A stretch of 64,000 nucleotides of DNA from the NCBI GenBank assembly GCA_013399875.1, contig VXAZ01006886.1, positions 4,271,272-4,335,271 of the forward strand, in the 5' to 3' direction. Below are positions 1-13,500 of the stretch, in pieces (position 1 is the stretch's first letter; each line of letters opens with the position of its first letter). This DNA is from Gymnorhina tibicen. Its lineage: Eukaryota; Chordata; Aves; Passeriformes; Artamidae. The position numbers were made by a program, and so were the translations under genes. A model generated the notes under the pieces. It was given only the letters and a program-made list of their open reading frames with translations, was not told where the DNA came from and ran no database searches.

Positions 1-865
1 ATTACAGGACGCCATAAAAAAACCCTTAATATATTACTGCCTGGAAGTAATAAAACTCCAGCATCCAGAATTGTATGTAAGGCCAGACTTTTGCAGCAGG
101 TATGTTGTGTACATGCTGTTACATACCCTTACATTGTTGTGTACTTACCTTTAAAAGGACTGGTCAGAAAGCATTTTCAGTAGTCCTTGCCCCCAGGCAG
201 GAGGCTGTGTCAACTGTTAGTGCAAAAGTCAGCATTTCCCATTATAAATGAAATATATTTCTAGTAGATAGAGACAATCTTGTCTTGCATTACCAGATAC
301 TGTCTTTGATTAATTACTAGTAAAAAGGCCCACTAAATAATGTCTTGTGTGTTTGTAACCTGAATTATGATAACAAAGATGTTACAGATCCTTGTTGCCT
401 TCCATTTTGAAGTTGGGCCAAGTATTTTCTCCCAAGCTGATGAAGTGTAGTGTTGGTTATCCTGTTTGCTGTCAGTGCAAGCTCTGCAAACAAAGCTAGA
501 ATCTGGATTCATTTGTCTGCAGTTAGAACTTGCTTTCATTCTGGTACTTCAAAGGCTGTTGTAGAAAGAGTACAGTGGTGGTTTGTGCTTCTCATGTCAC
601 AACAGGTGGAATTGTTGCATGCAGTGATTATACTTCTCAGGTATTTGCTCTGCAGTCAAGAGAATGAGTTTGTTTCATTGGTCAGACTTAATTTTAACAT
701 GACACTGGTATGTAATAAATTCACCTGTAGCTTTCTGATAACTTGATTTAACTTTCAATGTAAAGCAGCACTTAGAAGATGACTATGTCCTTTGCAAAGA
801 AGGAAAAGAGAATGATAAAAAAGCATTTGTTGCTTTGCAATTTTTTATGATAAAGAGCAAAACCC
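1..865. other. Unique non-coding sequence, nothing recognised
   Basis: AT-rich unique sequence. The best open frames (450-746 on + and 333-539 on -) overlap on opposite strands and resemble no protein family I know. No repeat family, RNA gene or CpG-rich promoter was seen. Confidence 0.6.
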
Positions 866-963
866 GAAAGATAATTCTGTCCTGACTCTCTATAAATTAC
901 ATGCTTTTCTCAAAGGTCAGCAAAGCACATAGTTTGTAGAGAGTCAGGACAACATTATCTTTT
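866..963. repeat. Long inverted repeat able to form a ~98-nt hairpin
   Basis: The left arm (866-907) and right arm (922-963) are reverse complements over about 42 positions. The core 38 positions match at 32. The best uninterrupted block is TGTCCTGACTCTCTA at 878-892 paired with 937-951. The loop is 14 nt (908-921). Two of the mismatches become G-U wobbles in a + strand transcript and two others would be wobbles in a - strand transcript, so either strand could fold. Size and shape are those of a microRNA precursor or a small palindromic MITE-type element. I recognise no known family, and no target-site duplication was identified. Confidence 0.75.
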
Positions 964-3900
964 CCTTTAAATATGCCTGTACTTTTTTGTATAGTGTTGT
1001 GGGGTTTTTTTGTATAGAACTTATCACCATGGTGTCTGAGTGCCTTCTCCGTGCATTCAGTCTTCCAGTATCTTTTTGTGAGGTAGCAAAAGGAGAGTGA
1101 GGGGTGAATACAGTGAGTTATTTGCACAAGGTCATTCAGCAAGTCTAAGACAGAACAAGGAACTGAATGCAGATAACCTAACACTCATATATTTTCTGTC
1201 TTTTCTTTTAGGAATGAATGGATCCCAAAGATTGAAAGAAATCCACAATATTATTTCCTATAACTATTCTTAGTTTAGATTGACTCAGACTTTTCCTTGG
1301 CATCCATTCGAAATAGTAGATAAAAGGGAGATGTGTTCAACAGTAAGCCCCTGTTTACAGCATGACATTTGAGCTTGCATCACTGTAGCCTCCTTTTTCT
1401 TATAACTGTTTCTGTGCAGTGTCCTCTTTGCCTGCCTGGTGCAGAGAATCACTTTCTATAGAAACTGGTTTGTAAACTGCTGGGCTTGTGGCCAGTGAGG
1501 ACAAGGGGTTTGCCTGAGAGCAACATAGAGCTACTTCCTTCACACATTGCTGCTCTGGCTTCCTTCAGTCAATTGTGACCTGTTCCCCCTTGTTGCCACT
1601 TATGCAAACAAGAGCTCCTGTTCAGGGTGACCCTGGCCCAGGAGCTCCTCCTGGTTCAGAATGGGAGTAAAATGCATTTCAATATCCCCACTTCCCATCA
1701 GTGTTGACCTGTCTGTTTGTGGCTGTGCTAGGCTCCATGTAGAGAGCGCTGGTATGCTCGGAAGGATGCTCTCTTCCTGGTAGATGCCTGCTTATGGTGG
1801 TGGTTTTCTCACTCTAAGGTTTGTAGCAAGAGTGCGGAGGTGCAGCTTGTTTGTCTTTCCATTGCAGTGTCCCTCAGCGGGGGCAGAGCGCATGGCTTAA
1901 AGGTCCCTCATCCCCTCAGGGCTGTGCTAGTCTGGGACACCAAAGTATTTTGTTTGTCACTGCTTGAACTCGGTTCCTGTTTTCTTTTCACATGACGGAG
2001 TGAAAGATCCCTAGGGAAGTTGTGCTCCCATCAGGTGCTTTACCTGATCCAATATGATTTCAAATCAGAATTTATCCACTAGTTTTGAATTCAGGTGGCA
2101 AGTCAGGGTGCTGAGGAGTGTGACTGCACTGCATGTGGATCCTACAATTTCTTCCTGTTGACCCAGTGACTCAAGATTATCAGCTTCCATTTCCCTCTAA
2201 AATAAAACTAAAATTGATCTATGGTTTGCAATCAGGGAAGAGGAATTGCATTCAGAAGAGTGAGGAATGAAATACTAGAAATTTCTTGGTTAGGTGAAAT
2301 TGATGAATAATTTCATACCCACTCTTAGTTGGCACTGGAGTGTCTCATTGCAAATTCAGGATCATAATTAAGATCCATAATCTGCAGGATATATTGCTTT
2401 CAAAGTTACATGTATGAAGCTATTAAACTGCTATTTTCACCAGGTTTTCCTGGAGAAACATTTTCTGAGACTTTGTACTGTAGACAGCATGTAAAAATAC
2501 AGGAGGAACCTCAAATTATAATAAGGAAAACCTGAACTCAACCTTTGGAGGATGAATTGCTAAAGCATACATTTCATATTATGTTTGCTTGTTTGTAGCA
2601 AGAATGCTGCTGTTACCATCTATGTAATTAATCACACTGTCTATGTTGCAAAGAGAATGGGGAATCTGCTTTCCAAACAGATTTACAGTCCGTTAAAGAC
2701 TTCTGGTTTAGTGTACAGCAGGAGATACATCAGGAAACAAAGCTTAATCATCACCATCCAGATGAAAATATTTTGAAGGGTAGAAAGTAATCCAGAAGCC
2801 CTAGATCTATTTCATTGTTGAGACTTTTCATTACAGTTGATGTCACCACTTTGCAGCACTGACCAGGAAGGTTCTGCTGCAATAAGCCTGTATCTGGTGG
2901 CATACTCATACTTTTTATACCTTGTTGATGTTTCTTCATTACATGCTGATGTCTGCAGCATATCTGTGTAAAAAATAAATTCAGACTGAGGTCTTGCAGT
3001 AGACGCTGCAGAAAATACATGAAGGTGTATAAAGTTAAGTCCCTCAATCACTTGAAAAAGAATCCCTAAGAATGCAGTCCTCTCTCTCTCCAACACGTGG
3101 GTTAAAGTATTGTGTATTGGAAATGGCCACTGCCCAGCCTTCACAACACACACGCTTCACAGATCATTATACACCAATTTCTGCTGTGCCAAACTTCCCA
3201 GTCATTTATTGACACTTACTGAAAGTGCTTGAATGCTCAGAGCTTAGTAGGATTTTCTTTTCCCATGTGGGGTTGGAATAGTTTTTATCAAAATCTGCAT
3301 CCCTGGAGGGTATGGATATGTTTCTGTCCTTATTTGCATCTCGGTCCATGGAATCTTAACCTCTGCTGCCATCACATCTGTGAAAGGAACGGGTTATTGG
3401 GAGTCCTGACTATTCCAAAATGGGCAGTGGGGGAATGCAAGTGTACCCAGTATCAGAGCTAACACTCTGACTACTGAAATGGCAAAGGACCATCTTTTAC
3501 AGTCCGGAAGAACTTGAATAATCATTTTTAATAAGTTTTTAGCTTAATTCCTAATGAAATGAGGCAGTTGAGAGGTCTGTGTCTGTCTGTCTCGCTGCAT
3601 GTACCTTTTGAAATTATTGACAGTTTTTAATCTAATTTAAAAGAGAGGTAGAAGAGTATCAAAGCTTTCTGAAAGTTCTATAAAAACTGGCAGTTAAGTA
3701 ATCCAGGAATATTCAAATTAGTGTTCTTAACAAGGGAACTCTCCAAATGTATGTTTTTATTGACAAGCCCCAACTGGCCGGTCAGCATTTATGGGTGGGA
3801 AGAGAGCTAATGTGGTGAGAAAGGATATATTAGGGGCAAAAGTCTGTAGGAAACCAGGCTTCATCAGTTCTGTCTCTTGGGGAACAAGCTAATGTTTAGC

Positions 3901-6900
3901 AGAGTGCAGAGATGCTGCATAGATGTGAAACTTCAATTACAGTTTCGCTTTTGTCTTTTAGTAAAAGAGTGTAATGTGTAACACTGTTTCAACATTTGGA
4001 CAGTGGAGCTGAACAGAACAGAGACCATTATATGCAATATCTGTCAAGACTTGTGAATGGTCTGTGTTAGCCTGCCAAATGCAAATGAGGATTATCCATT
4101 CATTTAGTCCAAGAGAGAAAATGATATAACTTGTTTGGTCCAATTACCTTACTGTGACAAATAAACAAAGAAGGGAGGGCTCCAATATGGCAAATGGTCA
4201 ACTTTGGATAGCTGTAAGGGCTGTAGAAATCACACTGCTCTGAGAGTAAGCCTTATTTTACATTCTTTGCTCAGATATAGTCCCTACATCTTCAAAGTGA
4301 TTTATATGCTCCCCTCGTAAGTAGAAAATCTTGTAGAAGAATTGAGACTCAAGTCTCACTTATTTGCCTTGGACTTTTAAGGCAAGGCTCGAATGTGGGT
4401 TGTTCTCAAGCAGCCTGAGCTACCCGTTTTTCTCTCTGCTGTATTTTCAGTCAAAGCACTAACGCAATTTTGTACATCTCTGACATGAAGTAGAGACATT
4501 TCACTATTTCCAAATGCTGGTCGTGGCTGGGAGTGAAAAGGATGTAGAGCTGAAAAGTGCTGGCTAGTTTCCAGCACGTGAGTCCCAAGCACTTTGCAGA
4601 AGGAGGCCACAAGGAAAGGGTTCAGCAGCTCCTCTGCACCTCAGCTGAGTTTGTGAGACTCATCTGAGGAGTCGATAAGGCTCTGGGAAAAAGATGGATG
4701 GGCTAAGGGGAAGCAGACATTCATTTGTGGTTGCTGATAAGGTTGACTGTCTCAGAGATGTACATGGTATAAAACAGTTGAGCACTCCAAAGCGGCGGGT
4801 TGGATGCCATTTTGGTGCACTCCCCTGGCCCTTCTCTGTTGCCCAGAGATGGCAGTCCCGTGTTGCTGTGGGGACTGAGCTGACAGACTGTGCCTGTACA
4901 CCTACAGGCTGGCTGGGAAATACTCAGCAAGGCAGTAGGTCCAGTTCTGCCTGGAGGTCAACAAACTGCTATAAAAGCAGGCTCTCACCTGAGTGACCTG
5001 CCCCACAAGCTGGAGCTTTCTTGGAAAAGTAGCTGCGCTTCCTGGCAAAGCCTCATGTCCTCACCAGCACCATGTTATGGCTGGTCACTCAGCACAAAAA
5101 CCTCTTATGCATCATACAGAGATCATAGACCTCCAGTACCTGTAGCTTCAAGCAGGTTTCATCAGTACCCTTTCACTGCAAGACTTAGCAACTTAGTTTA
5201 GAAAATAAGAAATGAGGCTTGTTACCTTTGTCTCACAGGAATGTTTTTTTGAAAGGTAATGGACTATTTTGGTTGAAATAGTTGTCCCAGAAGCCTGATT
5301 TGGAGAGACACTTGATGTGTGGTTCATCTTTCTTTCCCAACAGTGGTGGGTTAGTGTTGTCCCCCAGACCTAGCTCAGTCCAAAAATGTGTTTGCTCAGA
5401 TATTTTTGAAGGAAATGGAGTGGGGACAGCTTGCCCTCTGCTGGCTGCTGGCACCCAGGCGTTAGAGGGAACTCCTCTGGCAGCACAGCCAGGGACTTCG
5501 GGAGCTCAACTCGTGATCTGCCTAATTCTGCTGAAATATAAACTGGTTAGAACCAGATGGGTGTCAACGTAAAAGCTCATTCTTTAAAGTGACTGCCATG
5601 GGAAGTGGAGGTGTCCATCAGCAACCAGCATGAGCAATAGCGTAATCATCCTCTGACTTGAACTTGAACCATCAGGTGTCAGCCTAGTTCTGTCTCAAGG
5701 GTTTTTAGTGCTGATTTATACCAGTTCTCTTCTTTCCAACAAGCTCCCTTTCTCTGCCCCGCCATGCACACAAGAATGAGGGACAGGTGCTCCCAGTGAA
5801 GTCAACAGCACCTTCATATTCACTTGGAGAGAAAAGATGAAGGGATAGATGGGTAAGTCAGGAATGGCTAGTACTGCTTCCTGCATGTTGCTGTCTTTCA
5901 CTGGATGGTACAACACACACAAGCTATGCTTTCCTCCTTCTCACTTGACCAGTTGCAGGGAAGGTGACCAAGAGTGGCACAGTCCCTCCTAGGGCTCCAC
6001 TGTGCACTCAGGATTATATACAGCTTGTGCTTCCATACTCAAACTTGTCTGCCCTACAGCTCCTCTGTCCTTGTGAACTGGTTCTTCAACCTCCCTGAAT
6101 TTGTTTTGCCATAACCTCCTGTCAAAAAGAAAAGCTGTTTCCATAACCCTTATATTTCATGCTTTGATGTTAATCCTGACATTCTTTACCTAAATCCAAA
6201 TATGCATTGCTATTACAATTCTAAAGGAAAAATACTTATCTTGGATCTTAAATGCCTAATTGCATCTGACTAAATAAGGCCACCTTAAAATAGACCCTAG
6301 AAGGAAAAGATCCAATTGTTGGCTTGTTAAATACCAAATTAAAACAAAACCCTGAAGAAATGAAGGGGTGGCAGTCAATGGTGTTACAGTTGCATAGGGA
6401 CTGATAGTAAGAAAAGTGGCATATGTCCAGAAGAGGCCCACAGCAAAAAGAGTGAACCTGGCTCATATGGAGAGTGGGATAAAGTACCACAGAAACTGAT
6501 TTGTATTTGCAAATGAAATTTAAGAGACAAGTGTGTGTATATATTCTGTAGTTGGAAGACTATTCATTAAATAATATGAAAGAAAGTGAAGAAGAAAGTA
6601 ATTATGATGACAAGAAACAACTCAAAACACTACAGTAACTTTTCTTTAGCTCCCTGAAGACTGCAGGTCTTTGTGTTTCAATGCATGAGCTACTGTTTGG
6701 CATGTTTCCTGAACCACTTTGTCTATTCACTTCTTGCTAATGTGAAAGTGCCCAGACTCCCTGGAAAGGCAGCTCTGTTGGAAATCTTTCATTATCAAGG
6801 ATTAGCTGTTTGGTAAACCTGTGTCTCCTTTAACGGTTTGAAGGGAAGTGGTGACTAATGAAGGGCTCATTGTGGTGGTGCTGTGAGTGTGGGACTGGAG

Positions 6901-9900
6901 GCCGTTTTATTGCTCAACTTGCAAACCAGGGTCCTTTGTGCTCCCAAGGACTGAAGGGAAACTGAGTCATGCCCTTTGATTCTGCTGAAAACATGTGGTG
7001 AAAAATATGCTTTCCTTTCTTGGTGCTCTTGCCTTGTTTGTGCTCTAAAGGTTTTATGTACCTGGGAATTTTGTTGACATGTTACAGAATTATGTGTGTA
7101 GACTTAAAAAGGCTTGTGTCAATGCCTAGGTACAGCTTACCTGAAACCTTTCCATATAATACCAATGTGAAAAACTGAAATAATACAAACCACTCAGTGC
7201 CTTTATCACCTCATAGTGTAGTTGTAAAGCTTTTTAAAGAACCAAATCTGACATCCTCATCCCACCTCTCATCAGGTAGAAGGCATGGCAGACAAATACA
7301 GGATTTACGTCTCCACTGATAAACTTGCATATGTGTTTTAAATCCCAAGAGAGATTTATTGAAATCCTTTATGAAAGTAATGGACTAGAAATCCATTCTC
7401 TATGAAAAGTGTCTGAGTACAACTTAAATCATGAATACTGCTGAAAATCATCATCAGAGTCTGTGATGTCAAACAGCATTCCTCTATCTCTACAATAAAT
7501 CTTTCTCATTGAAACTCCCACACCACTCCCCAAGGATGCCCAGTGCTTGCAAATGCAAAGGAGCAAAGAAAGGCAGCTCTGTAAACTACATGGGCAAGAA
7601 AACAAAGCCCTACCCACAGCCCCAACCAGGCTCCATGTGTTCAGGGAGGTGAGTGTGGAAACACCCGGTGAAGTGTTAAAGGTCCAGAGACTGTTAAGCA
7701 CCAGTGCTGTTGGGTGGAGGGGCCAGGTCAGTGTGGAACTGCTCATGTTCAGTTGAGAGAAGGCCCCGAGTATATGGCTTGGAATTTGTGCTTGCTCTCT
7801 GTTAAAGTGAATCAGGCCAAGTGCAGAGAGTGTCCCTACTGATCCAGAACACATGTAACACAAGTGGTTCCTGCAAGGGAAGCAGCTCTGGGTGTTATCA
7901 GCTCTGTCTGTGCAGGAAGGGCAGTCAGGTAACCCAGGGATGTGCGTGTGTGACTGGGGGAGTCATGGAAGAGATTGTGATCTAATGCAGAGTTTTGAAC
8001 TCATTATCTGTCCTGCGTTCAAAGGCTGCAAGAACACTAATCATGCACATAAATGTGTGTGGTGGGAAGTGGCTGGAGAGTGGCCAACAATACAGAGGGT
8101 ACTGCAGCCCACAACTTACTCTCCCACTTTCCAAGCCATGCCTCAGCTTCACATGGCTCCACCCATCCAGTTGTATGGGACTGTGTGAACACATAAGGAC
8201 TGTGTTATTTTTACTGGTGATCCCCAATATTTTTTCACTGTAAGCATTTTATGTCTTTATGCCAAAGTGGCTCCATAGCATTCATAAAGGGAGGAGATGC
8301 AGTGCTACTTTTATACATTTTTGGTGTAGGTATATAAGTGAGTTTTAGGACCCCAGTTCCCAGCACAGTTCAGGGCTTTGTGGTGGTGCAGGGGGACAGG
8401 GCACCACCAGGACACAGAACAGGAGCTGTGGTGCTGCTGGTGACTGATGACAGCAGTGCAAACCAGGCCTTCCATCTTCAAAACTAAACATTGACCTCCT
8501 GTTTATTCTGGCAGTCCTTCTGTCCCCCAATAAACACATACAACATAATGCCCCATTTCTAACATACATCTATGATAAAAGACATACTAGAGTCCTCCAA
8601 CAGCCTGTCCCTTGGCGAAGCAGGAGGAAGACTGGATATGAGATAATTTTGACAGACATATGTCTCATTCCCTGAGTAAAACTCTGGCCCAAGCCTCTGT
8701 CCCTGCTGCTGCAAAGCCACAGGCACTAAAACCTGGTCCAGGTCTTGGCCCCAGCAGTCTCTCCAGGAGCACAGCACCTCTGGCAGCACTGTGGTAGGAT
8801 GTTACAGTGACAGCTCCTCACTGAGCACCCCAAGCCCATTCCCACACCCATAGGCTTACAATGCTCTCCCATCTACAGCAGTTAAAGAACCAAGACTGGA
8901 GCCGCATCCTGAGACAGGCCAATGAAGTGTCATATTTTTTTCCTTTTGCTTTGTGCAGCAAAAACAAGGCACCTAGTTCCCACCAATCTCTTGGGTGTTT
9001 CTCCAGGGAGGTAGAGGGGCAGGGCAGACCCTGCCGAAGGGCTGCTCTGGCTGGGTCCACCCTGGGAGGGTGCACCAGGATTCATCCTGGTTCCAGCAGG
9101 ATGTGATGGTGGAAGAACTTGGAGCAGGGAGATCCCACTGAAGGATCCCTTCCCACAGTGAGTCTGTGATTCCTCCTGCCATGCTGAGTGCCATTTGAGC
9201 TGTCCCCTCACTGCTGGGTCTTTTCCTCTGTCTTGCTTGGTCTTGGCCCTTTTTTCCTTTGGTGGGGGGTGGGGAAGGAGGGGCAGTGAGGTGTCGGTGT
9301 TTTTCTCTCATGTTTCTGGTGGAGTGAAAATGTGTAGAATCATAAAATGAGGAGACAGAAAATGACTTACTGCCTCACACAGCTCAGCCCCTCAAATGTT
9401 TGTGTGCCAAGTTTGAACCTGTTGCTTGCTTACCTGTCCTTGCTGTCCTGAACACTCATCCTTTCACCTTGCATGGCCATGACTTCTGCCTGCAGACCTG
9501 GTGTGCCCCTGGACAGGGTTTCTATCCTGGTGTTTGTCATTTCCTCTGTTTTGGATTGAGCTTCTGTGGTCTTCCTGAGACATGACCCCACAACCACCAC
9601 CTGTGTGCAGAAGTTGGGGATGGACTAGCGAGTGACTCGAGTGTAGGGCACCAAGCATGGAGCTGCCCAGTTAAAGATTTCATTGGTCTCTCTGAAGATG
9701 AAATAGTACCAGCATGTAGCCAAACTCAGAGATAAGGCAGTCAGAAAAATTCTATTTAATTATTATAGTAAATTCAACTAGAGAGCCCCTCTCTGAGTAA
9801 CATGGAAACCTTACTTTAGAACACTGCAAACATGATGCTTGTCAGTTTTAGAAGTACTGGATATAAATACAGCAAGTACTGAAGCCCACTTGTCAGAAAT

Positions 9901-10500
9901 CTGGTGACCACATAAAGAGAGCTGCTGTGCTAAAGGGGTGTCAACCACTCTAGCTCAGCCTCACAAAGCTCTCCTGCCTCTGGGCAGGGGGCATCTGCTC
10001 AGGGTTTGTTGGTCCTAATTTGATCCTTCCTGGCTTAAGTCACAGGTTAACCACACACAAAGAGCATCAAGATTTTCCTGCTCGGGGCTGTTCTGCAGAA
10101 CCTTCCACCAGAGGGCAGCTGGGAAAAGGAATGTGATGGACTTGCCTGGCTCAGGATGAGACAACAGCTAATTTGATGCTAATTATTATTCTTGTAACTT
10201 CCTCCCTAACCAGATGCAACCCCCTTCAGCCATTTCCAATGGCCTTATGCCTAGGGAATGCTTCCCACAATAAAAGCAAATGCAGCGTTCTTTCCCAATT
10301 GCCCCAAGATCCATTCTCAGATGTAATCTGAGCTAGACACAGTACAATTAGTTATTTGTGTTCCTGAATTAGTAAAAGACTAAGCTTTAAAAATTCAATA
10401 ATGCCTCTGAACAATGTGTTTGCAATCAGTTTACCCTGAGCTCTATTAATTGCAAATCTGGTACGCTTTGTGCAGTCTAAGGTGGGAAGAGCAGAGGAGT
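964..10500. other. Unique non-coding sequence without a supported gene
   Basis: Nine and a half kilobases of unique sequence. The longest open frame is 144 codons on the minus strand (7429-7863). It has no recognisable domain and shares the segment with open frames on the other strand. A G-rich run at 9261-9283 (tracts of six, four and four G) is the only compositional peak. Open frames around 8.3-9.3 kb occur on both strands and reflect moderately higher GC, not a gene. No transposable element was recognised. Confidence 0.55.
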
Positions 10501-10558
10501 CTGCAGCTTTTTACTCAGCACTGCATCCTCTGCAACTTTTTACTCAGCACTGCATCTC
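10501..10558. repeat. 29-bp tandem duplication
   Basis: Two adjacent 29-bp units, 10501-10529 and 10530-10558, share the core TTTTTACTCAGCACTGCATC and differ at one position early in the unit (G versus A), with small variation at the end. This is a local tandem duplication in unique sequence with no obvious function. Confidence 0.9.
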
Positions 10559-13500
10559 CTCTCTTTATGAATTATGTGGACCCACTTTGGAGGCACTTCT
10601 AGAAATAAAAAGCCTATGGTGAAAAGCTATTTTATGATCACAAGTGAAAATAAGTGACAGCTGCTTCCTGGTGTAGTCATACATGAAGAATATAGGGAAT
10701 GGAGTAAAACTACTTGTGCTAAGTACTTACTTTGCCTTTCCTTGTGATGAAAGAAGGAGCTACTCAGCTACAAGACTTGGTATCCATCTGCACTACCATA
10801 TCCCACACTCCCTGTGGCCATGATGTGTGCTTTTGCTGTTACATGTTACAGATAATCACTGAAGACTGAAACAAAAGATTCAGTGTTTTTCAGATGGAGA
10901 CAAGTAGCAGCTCTGACCATCCCCTAACGACTAATCTCAGTCTGTGTTTTTTTCTTTTCATACTTTCTCTTTTGCGGTTTCTCTCATTTGGTTTCCCTTT
11001 TATTTATACTGTTACTTTCTCTGGGGAGAGAGATTTGCTCCTCCACCTCATGTTGAGGCTGAATTCAGCTAAAGTCAATGAGGTCTCTACTGTACTAACA
11101 GCACTTGCTGTGGAAGTGAATTGGGCTTCAGAGAAGCTGGAGCTTGATGATGCTTGCAATTGAAATATTATTTCAAGGTTTTCAACCCTGTTGTTGTAAA
11201 TGAGAAGCTACACCATTGTATTCATCTGTCACAAAGGTAGCAAAACCCCCTTAGTTATGACAAATTCCTCTCCCTCCAGAGATACCACTCATGTTAAATT
11301 TGAATATTTGTTATTTTCAAAGTTATAGTGAAGACCTTGCATTGAGCTGAGAGGGGGTATGTACTCCCAGAGCTGAAGACATTCTGCCACTTGTTGCCGT
11401 CTTTGCAGGTTTGGACTGGGAGCTTGACATTTACATACCCCTGATGCCTCTTAGTTTGTGTGACTGGTGTCTGATGATCAGGACAAACATGGGAGATAAT
11501 TGGCAGGAACATTATCTCTAGATGAGAGTAGGTTGGAGACAGACGGATATGGAAAAAGTGGGGGGATAGGAACCTTAAAGAAGGACTAGTTAACCTCAAA
11601 GGCATGCAGAAGAAGTGAGGAACTGAGTTCCTGTCAGTTTGCCAGACTGAGAAACAGCAGAGAAACTTCTTTCCTCCTAGAAATCCATAGTGGTACCCAA
11701 ATGATGCCATAGGTTATGCAATGGCTGGCTGCTGGCAAGGGAGCACGAGCTGTGCAATTCCCCACCAGCATGCCCTCGGTTCTCCATGGACACAGGGCTC
11801 TTTTGGTGCCTAACACAGTTGCTTGTTCCCTCTTCTCTGTAACCCAAACAAAGATGATAATAAACTCAAGTCTTAAGTGAGTTTTGTCCATTCTTGTGTT
11901 GCATGAAGCATGGAACTTGTGAAAACCCATTTATGTTTTGTAGTTAAAGACTGTACTTGAATACATAGTGTCACAAGTCACCTTAATTCTGGTGATTCTT
12001 AATGTTTGAGAGCCTCATTTTGCAACCAGAGTGATGTTCCTTGAACCCTATTTTCTATGAAGAGTTTTCAGTTAAATCAAGAAAGCTTTTTTCCCCTGTG
12101 GGCAGGTGGACTGAAAGCAACTGTATTGATGACTCCTTGTTTTCTAAAGGTCAAATTGATTTTTTAAAATTTCTTCCTGTATCTCTGCACAGGAGTGCCA
12201 AGGTAGTGCTGTAAGAAGGACTGCTGGAGAAACAGAAGAGAGTACTTCTGAGAACACACAGTGCCACACTGAGGTGAGAGTCACTTCTGTTTGAGTTGGG
12301 ATTGTGCTTTCATTCTTGGTATAGTCAGAAGAGCTCTTTGCAGGGACTGTAATCATCTGTGCTCTAACAGTTTAAAGCAAATTCTGGCTTCTTTATGTGT
12401 GGATATTTTAACATCGCAATAAAATGTTCAGAAAAAAATCTATTTCAACATGGCATCTTTAAAAGCTGCCAGCTATCTTTAAAGAAATTTTGGAACATCC
12501 CTCAGTGGAAAGCTAATTTTATAGCATAATTTTTCTGTCAAGCTCTGACAATACCAAATACAAAAATGTAAGTTCACTCACTCCTCTTACGTAGTACGAT
12601 ATTGAATGATGATAGGTTTTTAATTATGACAGTACAATAAATATTATGTACAGTGTAATATAATTTATTGATTCATCTGAAGACAATGCAACCTAAAGGT
12701 GTTCAGCCCTTCCTAGGATTGTCTCCCACATAGGTACAAAAACTACAGCTCAAAATCTCAAAGCAGCACAGCAGTTTTATTTGCATGATTATGAGTTATG
12801 GAGAATTAGCTGTTGTTTGCATCTGTCAAACTATGAGATTCCAGAACTGAATCCTTTTTTTCATAATAAATTGAACTAGATAAGTCAGTGTCTCAAACCT
12901 CGTACCTGGAGCCCTGTTTGGTGCTAGTTTTACTAGTTCATTTCATTAATTTTTGTGGCATTATGTAGACCTGTTTTATGAAGTTCACAATGCTCCCAGA
13001 GCACTCACACCTTTCTGTGTAATTTGTGTGCCTCCACTGTCATAGGATGTAAGTGCCTTCCATTCTTTGTGTTTGCTGTTCCATTATAGCAATTCAGGGA
13101 GGCAAAACTATCCTTGGGGAAAAGTTGAAGTGAGGTGCAACGACTATGATACAGCTTGTCTCTGCTCTGTCTTTTCACATAATAGTTCACTTAAAAGCTT
13201 GGTCCAGTTCTCCCATTTTGTTTCTTCTCTGTTTCTTATTTACTACATCTCAGTTCTTCCCAAATCCATAAAGTACCTCCGTTTCCATATGTGTATCTTT
13301 CCTGCTTTCTCTAATTTGGCTTTTGTCTCTGCTGCCAAAAGTATGGTGTATAAACTGGAGCAAAGTTTCCAAGGTATGAAGGATGTTTACAAGAACATCT
13401 TAGGTATTGTTCTTCTAATTTGAAATAAATGAACTTTACAGCACGCAAAGAGAGTGTGGTGATGTGAGTGGGACCATAAAAGAATCTGGACAGGGTAGCT

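Noticed and set aside
7429..7863. 144-codon minus-strand open frame
   Set aside because: Second longest frame, but no recognisable domain, overlapping frames on the plus strand and no splice or promoter context. This length is expected by chance in 64 kb read six ways.
9337..9350. AGAATCATAAAATG, resembling the CR1 3' terminal repeat
   Set aside because: The expected GTTGGAAGGGACC block does not follow, so it is likely chance.
11294..11710. 138-codon minus-strand open frame
   Set aside because: No family resemblance and low-quality composition; treated as chance.
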